Source: Branchiostoma floridae
Lineage: Eukaryota; Chordata; Leptocardii; Amphioxiformes; Branchiostomatidae
DNA length: 64,000 nt
Reading direction: 5' to 3'
NCBI RefSeq assembly: GCF_000003815.2
Contig: NC_049979.1
Coordinates: 33,061,486-33,125,485, forward strand
Both the position numbers and the translations under genes were made by a program. Below are positions 30,709-43,480 of this stretch, piece after piece. Numbering within the stretch: position 1 is the first letter of the stretch; every line of letters begins with the position of its first letter. Under the pieces are notes generated by a model. The model was not told the origin of the DNA. It was given only the letters and a program-made list of their open reading frames with translations, and searched no databases.

Positions 30709-33700
30709 AGCAGGATTAAGATTTGCAATTATAGGCCGGTTAAGATTATTATATACCAATAGTACTTTATGTTTATTATCTCGATAATGTGTCTGAATGA
30801 CATCTTTCACCAAATTTATTACTTCCGGTTTAAGTAATGAGATTTCATTTTTTTCCAAATATCATCAACATCTTCAGAATTTTTTCTACATTTATGATTA
30901 AATGTATCGTTAATGCTTATAATAAATGATACGATAATAAGGTTACATTACCCGTGCAAACTTTTTCAGCGTTACCCAAACCGTCTGAATTTACTAGGGT
31001 TGGGGGAAATATTTGTTCCTTCGCCCTGGAATCACCAAAAACCCGGTCTACATAGTGTTAAAGAGGAACCCTGGGTAAAAACTAAGGAAATACTCCCTAC
31101 TGTGACCATCCCAGCAGCTAGAGGGCTGAATTGACCCCTATAAATGCATAAAGTAATAAAAATCCCAGACTGTCTAAATGCTGGAAACAAAGGCAAGGAC
31201 ACATTAGCATGAAATACTGGCCTAGAATTCAAATATTTTTCTGTACTGGTTTTCAAGGAAACACAATCAAACCCTGCAGAATGATCCAGATAGTTGTTAA
31301 AAAAGGATACATAATCGAGGTCCTAATAACAGCAATTTTCAAATTTTGGGAAACTAACCTTGTGTTCAAATTGAAACTTTCAACTCTGCTCTGCCAACTT
31401 TGTATCAAAGCGTCTTTTGTATCTACAACACATGATTGCAACTTGAAAATCATCCTTATAACTGACTTAGCTCTGACATTTATGTCTCTAGAAACATGGC
31501 TAATTATGTGGTGTCTATTTGTAAGTGTACCAACAGGGGCTATGTAGACTGTACATGTAACTGTCAGTTATATCTCACAGCACCAGGGTAAGACAGGCCA
31601 ACATTTTCATTACTTTATATTCTGGGTTAGGTAAAGCTTTATGTATAACCATTATTCAATACCTTATGTAGTATCCTAATTTCAAAATTGAATTAAAAAT
31701 AAACTTGTGTTGGTCAGCGGTCTCAGCCAGCCTTCCCCGATGTGAACACCACCACAGTCAACAGAAGACTGAGCTCTAGTAGTTTACGTTAGCCGAATTT
31801 ATTGGGTGGTTTTATAGTACGGGGTTGGTCTTTAAACGCTCTGGTTTCTCATTCATTTCAGTACACAAAGTATGGTCTTTACCACAAACCTTGAAACCCT
31901 GTCAATAACTTCCAGTCTCTTGATCGAATGGCGGCATACGTCAACGTGTTAAAGTTGCCACCGCCGGAAGCGCAGGTAAATCCAATCTTGCACTTCAGAG
32001 GGTCAATATTAAGAAGGATCTCCTCTCTCGTGGATTTTGCCCCCGTGCTAAAAAATTATCAATTTAAACACAATGAACGCCATAATGATATGAAAATTAC
32101 AGGAAGTATACCCCTAAGTCCAAGGAAATGCCAAAAAAGCCCAGTCTGGATATAATTGATACAATTCAAACGACAATATGTACACATGTTTACATACAGT
32201 GAACATTTTAACCTTATTGAGTTCCAAACATCAAACCCATCTAAAGGCTTTGAGTCGTGAGTAGATCCTTGTGCAAGGTGAATAAGTGTTGGGAACCAAT
32301 CAGAGATGTGAATAAGAGCGTCACTCTTTGTTCCTTTCCTCTCCAGAAGATTGCTGGTGACGAAACAGACACCGCGGATTCCTCCCTCCCACAAAGTATT
32401 CTTCCAGCCTCGTAATGGCCAATTACTGCCGGCACTTCTTCTTGCACCATTATCTGGGAGGGGGGGTGGCATGGTCAACTACTTAATGAAAAAACGAGGT
32501 ACTCATGTTGTGCTTTGATTCATGATTCCATATAATAAATACGATAAAGAAGGCCAAGATGTATGCTCTGTCAATTAAAAAGAAATGTTCAGCAATTTGT
32601 TTTGACGTCTAACCCGTACATTTCCACATCGCAAGATAAACAAGCGTTCGTAGAACTCAACCTTCGTGAAATGGGCGAGGGTGTGGTGGTTGGAGGGTGT
32701 TTTTTATAGACATCTCAGGGGCTAGCCTTACAGAAAATAATACGTTCGATTTGCAAAAATTCTCGGAATTCTACAACTTTTTTTTCGCGCCTATGTAGCT
32801 GCATCATCTCTTTGAAGTGGAATAGTTTGCGTTGACAGATTGTCATGGTATTTGGAATGCAGATAGCTTTTGTCATTGGCCGTGAGCGAGCGAGCGAGTG
32901 AGTGAGATAGCTTTGGAGATGCCTTACATAATCAATTTCTATCATGCAAATCAGGGGCTAATTTGAATAAATAATGAGGACAGTTTATATCAATAATAAT
33001 AACTAGGTGTATTTTGCCAGCCAGTAGGTACCCAAATTATACGCCTACTTCATTTCATAATAGCAGATACTCAAAGCTAAGACACATTAGTCAATTCCAA
33101 GTCACCATGAGGGTTTTAGGTGATATTTGTAATAAAGTCTGAATTATGTTGAATAAAAGAATATCTAAGCCACAATAATTGATTCTTTGAAAATTGACTA
33201 AGAAAATATTCATCTATTTGAATTCATTTGAATAGTTTGGAAACATTTTGAAAGTAACTGTACAAAATATTTTTTTAGAATAATTGCGAAACCTCTGTGT
33301 GATTCCTTCACACATACAAATATTTGTAAACTTTGCAAAATTGTATAATCAGTTCATTGCCCCCATAAACGTAAGCTCTGTTGTTGCCTCTGTATATCTT
33401 TAGATTTCACTGCTGGGCACTGGTGGATCCTTTGTGGTGGGCCATTGTTGCATTGACACCCAACCATACTTTGCAAGGATGTGTGAATTGCTATCTTCCC
33501 AGCCCACTGACCCATTTACAAAATGTTACAAAAAATATTAGAAAATGGTAAATAATGGTAGAATGCTGTTATCATTATTTAGAAACCATTAGAAGTATCT
33601 AATTCCACACCATTAACATTTCCAAAGTTTTACAGGACCGGGGAAATATTTATAAAATTGAAATAATGTTAAAAATATTTCTGAAGTATCAAATGTCGAT

Positions 33701-36700
33701 TCTAGACATATAATTACAAAACTAAACAATGGCAACAAACATCCGCACGATGACTTGGAACGGACTCTAACTAACAAAGAGAGAAATATTAGCCTAACTG
33801 AGATGTGTACTAGTATGTCCGATTGGTAAAAATTACCGGAATTGACAGCAATTTTTCCGCGCGTACGCAATCGAATCATCCCTTTAGATGATAATAACAA
33901 GGGAAGTATTGACGGATCAATATTGTCAATATTGACAACTTTATACAATGAATGGACGTTTCTACAAAGTGATATTATATATCATAGTTTTTCTTTGTAC
34001 AGCCCCCTTTACAGATCATTATTGCCAACTTGTTGCTTGCAACAATGATGATGTAGCATTCTTTGTTTCACAATGCAGTCCACTAGATTGTGCATCCTAC
34101 ATGTCTAATGTACAATCCCTATAAACAATCCCATCAATGACTACAAGTTACAGTGAAAAACAAATCCTGCTTTGTTCAACAATATATTGTACCGGTAGTA
34201 ACTGTTACATGTACAACCCTTTTAAAACGTATAATATAGGCCCCCTAAACAATATCATCATTGCCCTTATTCATTGCCCTTAATCTACAGATTATCAAAT
34301 CTTATAGGAAACATTTACACACCATCATGTATAATGTACTGTCCCTATAGTACCATTGTCTTGTAATCGTCTGGTATATATAAGTCGTGCTGTCCTCTAT
34401 TGCGCAACTATGACCTTTGGGGTCACTTCCTGTGGGGACGGGGCCCATGCACAGCTGCAGCCCACGCTGAATGACGTAACTCCTAAATATAAACAACTAT
34501 TGCGCAATCGCCACACTTAGCACAGTACACACTATTTTTCAAGTACAAACATCCCTTGCAAAACAGTCAGAAGCCACTAGGCAAAAAAACGCCTCGTACG
34601 TTTCTTCTCCTTTTCAAGAGCTACCCACATACCAAATATCAGATCAATCTGTCTTCGAGTTTTGTAGATTTCAAAAGACACAGAGTGTAGAAGGTTTCTA
34701 CACATACCTTTTGTATTACGCAAATTACCTCCTAATTTGCATAACAAGCATACAATTATGTACATCATTTCGTAAGCTATTTGCATACCTGCAGTCGTTA
34801 ACATCCATCAACCCCTTCTTGAATTATTCCTTCTCAAAACCTAAAACAAGAATTACTTTCACCGCCCCTGCGAAACCCATAGGTGGCCAAAGCTTACACA
34901 CCTTACTATGCTTTTACACTGCTACCTACCACTTAAAAATCATCACACAAACAAGTCAAAAAAAAAACCCGGAAGTTCCGCTGCAGTACCATAACACGCC
35001 GCTAGAGCGCCCTGCCGTAACGCAATTCCTGCCATTCCTTTGTCATGTCTAATCCTACCCACATACCACATATCAAAACTATCCATCCACGCGTTCCCTA
35101 GTTATCAGGCTAACAAACGACCCCCTGACATTAAAACAACAGTGACTACAAACCCTTCGTTTCACGAAGGGAATAAATAGCTTATTAATTGACCAATAAA
35201 TAGCTTAATATTTGACCAATAATACGTCTTAAAAACGAGGGCGTATCAGTTACTAGTATTTTTTAAAACATGCATCGTCTATAAATGTAATATATGTCTT
35301 CGCTAGAAGACAGTATTGAGTGATTACGGGGCAACAAATCGTTACAATGAATACAATAACAAACAAAACATGTACAACATGTTCATCTGGTTACAATTAG
35401 TAAGAATAAGGGATCAAAATTAATTTTACTTTTGTCACAAAATGGCGTGGTGAGTTTGAGGTTTTCATTTTCTGCAAGTCGTGAGTTTGAAGTTTCTATT
35501 TATTGCAAGTGAACATAGACATCTCCCGTGTCTTGGACTCGGTCCTATTTCTATTCCCATTACTCACCAGTAGAAAATATCAGCACGGTGTTGTCCCATA
35601 GTCCGCTACCTTTTAAGGCGTCTGTGACGTTTCCGACCGCCTCGTCCATCGCCGTTACCATGGCGGCGTATTTTCGAATTAGAATGTTTTGTACGGACTT
35701 GTATTTTTCAATATATCCCTCTGGTGCTTGAAGAGGTGCATGTACCGCTTGAAATGATAGGTATAGAAACATCGGCTGTTGGGAAGAGGACATTAATAAT
35801 TTCAAAAGCGCCTGAGTGTGTATCTTTGTGCATTTGTTTGTGTGTTTTTATGTTTGCGTGTCTGTCTTTTTGTCCATCAATAATATTACTAAACACATGT
35901 TATTCACCAGCGCAACGTTAAACTAGACCAAACAAGCAAATGAGGAACTTTTTTTGCAGAATAATGCGTAAGTGGCAATTTTTCTTCATGGTAGATTATA
36001 GCATTTCTCTTCTTGTGACATGTTTAAGCTAATGTTGAACTTCACCGTGCTTAAGATATTTGAATGTAGACGTCAGCTTCATAACCTCTACAAACGCTCT
36101 AAAGGTTTTCTGGAGCTGCGAAGTCGCCGAAATCCGCCTAACTATAGATTTTCATTACTTTATATCGGTAAAGCATAATTAAAACAAAACCTTATTTCGG
36201 TCATGGTGAGCAATAATGTCGATTGCCTTCCTTTGGAATAAGTGAGTTGAATATGTTCCATTCTGATCCAGAACTGGTTCATCTTGGTCTCTTAGGTCCA
36301 ACCCATGGTACTCTGAAGCATCCGTTGAATAAACGTTCGGCCTTCTATGGGACCAGTAGTCTTCACCACCTGTTAGGAAACCTAATAAATAGGAAAACAT
36401 GATAGTTACTAGTATTTCCTCGTTGATTAACCCTTGTCCTGCTGGCTTTCTATACCAAAACTCGCCCCCACTGCTGGGGTTCCCAGACCCCTTTAAAACA
36501 AAGGGTACTAGTTTGATATTGCTCATTTTTAGTCACTTTACTTTACAGTAACCCCATAAAGGTATATATCATTGTAAAGCTAACAATGTGTATTTTCAAG
36601 AAATGTTGCCTACATTTACAATTCTATCAGTCATAGGGGTTTACAGTGGCAATAAAACAATAAAACACACTTTTTCATTAAACTTTTGTATTCTACTTTC

Positions 36701-39700
36701 ATATCATACATTTCCAGTGTCAATTTCTTGACTACAATCTATCTTAAGACTTCTGACAACATTTTCTTGCCCATGTGAGAAAAAAAAAACATGCAGGTAT
36801 TGCTACAGGTGAGTTAATGCTTGGACATTGTCCTTAATGCTGAACTGGCTTTTCAATCTAACTACTATCCCTTCAGTGTTGAATAAACTTCATTCTCACA
36901 TTGTCTGGCAAGTGAAATAAAAGCTTGTTGTACCATAAATTCAAGCTTGCTGTCTCTACTTTGCTTGAGAGTCTAAGTTAAGTTATCTGCACCTAATATA
37001 TTTATCATAAAGTCATAAAAAGCAATAAATAATAGATTAATCCACAATATGTCACAATCATCTCTACAGCACCAGTAAAAAAAACTTTTGACATCAGTAC
37101 AAAGTTATTGAGGAGTCCTGGGGACATGACAACGATATATGGGAGGTAAGAAAATAAACAGGTATTGCTACAGGTAAGTTAATGATTGAACATTGTCCTT
37201 GGTGCTGAATGGAGTATAATCACTATTCTTGTAGCATTGAATAAACTTGGTGCTGGCAATGTCTGGCAAGTGGAATATAAGCTTGCTGTACATCAAATTA
37301 AAGCCAACAGTCACTATTTTGCTTGAGAGTCTATGTTAAGTTGTTTCCACCTATTTTATTGATCATTAAGTAATAAAAAGCAATCAAAGGAAGATTTTGT
37401 CCACAATCTCTCATACTAAGCTCTACCATACCAGTAAGATAACTTGTGGCAAAATTACAAAGTTCCTGAGGAGTTCCGATGACAAGGCAACGATACAAAC
37501 GAGGTAAGAAAATAGATTCCCACTTCTTGGGAGGCCCACGTCATCACTCACACTCGTTCAGGGGCTCCTGCGGGCTCAGCGTCCGGCCTCGCACAACTGC
37601 CCCCCTCCCCTCGGCCCCGACTGCATCCCCGACCCGGTTCCTGGCCTCCCCGGTCTTGTACACGGCCACTCGCCCGACCACAGCCATGCCAGCCACAGTC
37701 TACTCCATCCGTCCAACGATTTGCTTTTGTTTTGGGGCCCCATACCTCATGTTAGCACGTCTAAACTTCCTCACATGTCGTCGTCACATAACTTCGCTGC
37801 TTTCCTTGTAATCTCTGCCCAAATACGGTAAAATGGGATCAGAATCCTTCCATGAAGAGTTCGGTGTGAATCTCCAATACTATAAATCGCGGCATTTTTA
37901 CGTTAAATACTGAATTTTTCGGCCAAAAACAGCTAAAAATAGCAAAAAACAAAACACTTCTGCCTGCAGCAGACGACATGACGCTCATGAATATTAATTA
38001 ACCTCGCAAGGGCTTCTGGGATGACGTACTTCCGGTTGCGTAACAGTTCGTTGACCCCTGACCCCTGACCCCTAACACCCGATACTTAGTTGCGTTCCCG
38101 CCACTACCGCGCGCGAGTGTTACGTACGTATCCTGGACATACCCCCCAAACTACAATAGTGTTGAGCCGCAAATAGAACATGCTTGTGCAACAACACAAT
38201 TGTAGCGCGCCGCAGGACTAGGGTTTTAAGACTTGACAAATGTTCCCCTGTCAACTATCTATCTATCTATATCCGTCCGCTTATACCGTCGGGGGTGTCG
38301 CGGGGGAGGAGGAGAAGGCGGTCCATTGCTAGACGTGTGGCCTGTTGGAGTGTCAGCCCATGGTTATTCAAGGTGTCTTTCACTCCATCGATCCACCGGC
38401 GTCGTGGTCGACCTCTAGTCCGCCGTCCTGACACTCTGGTGTTGTAGGCTCTCAGGGCCGGTTGATCGTGGCGAGGTGCCCGAACCACTTTATCTATTGT
38501 CGGGCGATGTAGTGGTTGATGTTGGTGGCACCAACCATTCCCCTTACCACCTCATTCCTGATCTTATCCCTTCTGGTCTTCCCTGCTGTTCTTCTTAGGC
38601 ACCTCATCTCACAAGTTACAGCTTTCCTCTGTTGTGCTTTGACCTGAGTCCACATCTGCTACTGGTAGGTCAGGGTGGGTATGAAGATGATGTTGATCAG
38701 GCAGGTTTCGGTGTCATGGGTATGTTTGGATGTCTGAGAATTCTTGTTTCAATTTCCCTGTCCAGCTTCCCATCTTCAGAGAGGGTGCTTCCGAGGTACT
38801 CGAACTCAGATGTTTGCTTAAGCTTTTGTCCATTGGTGGTGATTTTCAGATTCTTTGGGGTTGTTGTAGTCCTTCCTCACTGCTGTTTATGATGTCCTGG
38901 TCGTCTGCGAAGAGTACTTCGTTCTGGGATAGAGGGACCGGGATTGCCTCTTTGCCTTTTGTGATCTTGTCCATGTAGACGATGAACAGCAATGGTGAGA
39001 GGACGCAGCCTTTTTTGCCTTTTCTGACTTCGGATGTCACGTTGAACCTCTTGGTGCGACCACGTGTAGTCCTCACAGCACTTTGACTGTTATGGTAGAT
39101 TGCCCTGATGTTGTCAAGTAGCTGTCCTTTCACACCATAGAGCTTCAGTACCTCCCATAGCATGTTTTTTTAACCATGTCGAATGCTTTTTCTTGGTCAA
39201 CGAAGACTAGGTGGAGATGTGTTTGATAATCACACGCTTTCTCGCAAAGCTGTCGGAGGGCAAAGATTGCGTCGGTGAATCCTCTTCCCTTTCTGAATCC
39301 GAATAAGGCCTCAGTTAACTGTGGTTGTACAATTGCCTTGTTACACTGTTCCAGTATCTTGGCGTAGATCTTGCCTGTGTGGCTAAGTAGGGATATGCCT
39401 TTGTTTATACTACAGTCCTTCTTACTCCCTTTTCCAGATAGGTATTACGACTGCCCTCTGCCAGTCTTCCAGAACCCGTTGTTCATCCCATGTCTTCTGA
39501 ATAATCGTGGTCAGCCATGTGATGTCCGTCTCTCGGCAAGCAGTGATGGCCTCAGTGATGATTCCATCAACCCCTGCAGCCTTGCTCTACGGGCTGGACA
39601 TAACGGCTCTCCTAACCTCTTAGTCAAGGATGCTGAGTTCTAGGTGATCCAGTTATCTGGGGCTGAACTTTGCAGAGGTGCTAGTCTCATCAACTGTTTT

Positions 39701-42700
39701 CAATAGTTCTCTGAAGTAGTCTTCCCACATTTGCCTGATTTTATCATCATCGTAGAGTGGACTGCCGTCTTTGTCATGTATCACCATGGTGGGACTGAAG
39801 GGTTCCTCTCTCAGTCGCATAGCCCTGAGGCTCCCGCGGTGACTGCTTACACAGGTCGGTAAGCTTCATACCATAGTCGCTGCGGGTTGTGTTCTTTGCG
39901 ACATTTACTTCCCTCTTGCTGTTCCTTCTGGCGATTCTGTACTTGGCATAGTCCTCATGTTTCTGTGATCTTGACCAAACTTTGTACTGTCTTTTCTTCT
40001 CCTTGACCGCTTCCTTTACCTCTTCGTTCCAGCATACAGTGGCCTTTCTCTGTCCCTTCCTGGGTTTCCAAGTCCCGCAAGTCTTTTGGACGGTATTGAT
40101 TAGGGTGTCTCAAAAAGTGTACCAAGCTTCCGTTGCTGTCATGTTGCTGGCATCAATATGTTCTAGGCTCTCTGTCACCATTCTTCCAGTCTCCTCCTGG
40201 ATGCCAGTGTGTTTTCTGAACTTATACCAGTTTATCTATTCCTTCAGTATCACCTTTCTTCTATGTGGTTTGGGTTCCTTCTTTTCTGTCAACATTACCA
40301 CTGGCCGGTGGTTAGTGTCCAGTCCTACATTGAGTATGACCTGACCGTCTTGGACCGTGTTCCTCCAGGAAACTCTAGTGAGGATGAAGTCGATTTGGGA
40401 TGATATTGTCAGGTCGTTCCCCTGTCAACAGTCCTTGTTAATATCAAATATGTGATCATTTGATTTATTTTATTTAAATGAATATATAAAACTAAAACGT
40501 TATATAAATTGTGTCTCAAACACTCCGCAATATTGTATCCATCACCTTGAATTTTCATCCCATTGAATTAATTTCAAAACGCAATGGACAAAAAAAACAC
40601 CTAAATGCATTCATTGTAACGTTATTTTATGACAAAAGGACCAAGTAGTAACATATTCTCAGGATAATAAGCTATTATTTCTTGATTGTTTTATGCCAAT
40701 GGTCCTTCATTTTGGATGTTGGCTAGCCGGCTGATGATGTCATCAAATTATTAATATTTAAGCATATTTGAAAATGTAAGATATTCTTGACAACCTAATA
40801 TTTCATTTATGTAAGGAAATAGCAGTGGTATAGTAACTCAACCTTAAAAAGTGCATTGTTCGAGTCGAAATTAGCGATTTTGCCAAACCGTTGGCATGAC
40901 AACAAGATAACAATGTAATGTTTCAAATTTTGTGAAATCGTTGCCAACAATATTTTAGGAAAACTGACAATATTTGGTGGCTCTAGCTTGAGCCGTTCAA
41001 GGTTATACGACATGAAAATAGTCGCGTGCCTCTAACGACCCCCGTCTAAATTGTGTTAGTTTTTAGTGCCAAAAACAAAACAGATCCTAACGATTTATTT
41101 TGTCGCAAAAATACTTTTAACAGATAAAGTTTAACATTATTTTATATTTCCCTTTCTTAGTAATATTTAAGCCCATTACAAGCTACAGTCCTTTTTCCTA
41201 AGGCCTTGCCGCATATGATCGATTATGATATTTGTGGTCGTGAGTATTGATCTATACTAGTTGTTTTCTGTTATTCATGTCAACTAAACTACATACCGTA
41301 AAAAGTATCAAAGCCTCGTCTCAATGGTAAATATTCTTGTCTAAAGAAGCCAAGATGCCATTTGCCGACCAGGTGTGTGGAGTACCCAATTTCTTTGAGC
41401 TTTTGAGGCAGAGTCACTTCATCCAATGGGAGACCATGAGGGCGGTCATGTGTAATCACGCTATGCTGCAGTCCGTAGTGAATCTGAAAATAAGAAATTA
41501 TTACTGTTTTAATATGACGTAATCATCAAAAAGATGGTCTAAGATCTTATTCAGCCTTATCGATAGACATGACATTTTTGGCCAATCGTGGAAGGAAGGA
41601 ATTTTGATGACGGCCCTTTCAAACTCTTTTAACTCTTACATGACGTACTGCAAGACGATTAGATTTTAAGAGAATGATATATACATAATATCTAAAACTT
41701 TAATGACATAATTATTTTTGTTGTATTAATGGAAACAATAAAAGTGGGTATTGCAATAATTTTTTTGTTATGCTACAAAAATATAACAGAAAGTGCAGAT
41801 TACAGAATTATTCTTTTGTAAGACCTGTGTATCCAATAGCAATATCAATGACACTAAGGGACGTCATGCATATCTGAAATACCAGTTAGCCTTCACCATC
41901 TTACTTTCACCACCTTCATTTTTTTTTTCCAAAATACAAAAAAATTCTGCAATAACAAATCACAAAAGACGATGCAAATACATTTGAAACATTCATAATA
42001 ATGATAGTCTAGTTGTTTAACGCACATTTTTATGCATACTTTATGAATATAAAAAATATATTCTAGATAACATAGCTTTCATTTATGGAAGAGAATATCA
42101 TTAGCAAACAAACGTGAACAACACATTGTGAGAACAAAAAACTAGAACAAAAGAAAAAATGTAAAAAAAAATACGGATGAACAAACAGTTGCCATAGCAA
42201 CACCAGAAATTGAAGATTATTATAGCCTTCACTTCACTCCCTTGAATTTGGCTGTCGCCTGAGAAGACACGAAGAATTCAAATAGAAGCCAAAAGAGTAA
42301 AAATTATGATTGTTCGGCAGAGGAGACCAGCTATCCAGGCCCTCTGCCCGATCATGTCAGGTCGCTACTGTAACTGATCTTGGGGGCATTGTATTCGAAT
42401 TTTCTTCGCTTAAAGGTCATTACCTGACGGTCAGTAATGATTTAATGATTGATTTCAAAATGGTTATTTGTGCATGTAACCCATAGGATTGTCTTGAGGT
42501 GACATTATCATTTACATGGCTTGAGATATTTCTTTCATTAAGACGCCTGTATTGAGTCGGGTATCGTAATAATGCAAATAAATTCCTCTGTAATGTCGGT
42601 AATGTTAGTTATTCGCAAAGCAGGCATCACTTACCCATAAACTGACAGTAAAAAAGAACAAATGGATGTAGACATACAACTTTGGAGTAAAAAAATAAGT

Positions 42701-43426
42701 GCATCCAGGGTTGAAATGATATATAGGAAAAACTTATGAGAGAAGCATAAGAACAAATGCACACATTCTATTTTAAAGAACATATACATTAACAACGTCA
42801 ATGTATTTATCGTCTGTAATGTTATATCCAACTATTGACGACTCTTATAGATGACCTATAAAAACAAGAGGAATCAGCCTACCTGATATCTACCCGTCAT
42901 AAGCTGCTCCCTTGATGGGCTACATATAGGCTGGACATAGTAGTTCTCTAACTTCACTCCCTCTGATGCCAGCCTATTACAGAGGACAGTAATTTATTCT
43001 CTATAGGTCAAAATACATTTTCTTAGCTCTTGAAATTTTCTTTACCATGTTTAAATTACTAATGAATCTTTAAGAAGTTTTTATAATCAAATATGCAATT
43101 AGACAAGTTCCTTCGAACGGACTTAATATTATTTGTTCTTAAATAACTAATAATGAAACTGATATGAAAATGTTTAAATTTATTTACACATGTAAGGAAT
43201 GACGTTGAAGTGAATGTAACAACTTTTCTTTATATGGAACAATTTTCAAAACATTTCGTTACCTTTTACAAAATGTTCTTACATTTTTTTTATTATTAAA
43301 TGTAGCTTTTGGTAATTGTCACCTATATCTATAAGTGCTAACATGGCCCAGCAATCGTCTGCTTCGATAGTCTTTAACCCTTAACTGTACACACGGGTCC
43401 GCGCGGTTCCCAGCACTATGTGTTCA

Positions 43427-43480
<54 letters not shown>

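Larger units (their letters stand above)
29191..31889. other. Last sulfatase exon and intron 8, repeats
   Basis: Intron 8 (29547-31889) holds a short TA run (29798-29812), a (CA)n microsatellite, a decayed family A end at about 31006-31061 (CCCTGGAATCACCAAAAACCC), a dispersed repeat (31178-31293) and an element D end (31700-31845). No other exon seen. Confidence 0.55.

Noticed and set aside
30604-30858. Cys/Val-rich minus-strand ORF
   Set aside because: Encoded by the (CA)n microsatellite.
37479-37811. 110-codon plus-strand ORF in the GC-rich patch
   Set aside because: Low-complexity Pro/Ala/Thr/Ser composition from C-rich DNA; no family resemblance. The region is kept only as an observation.
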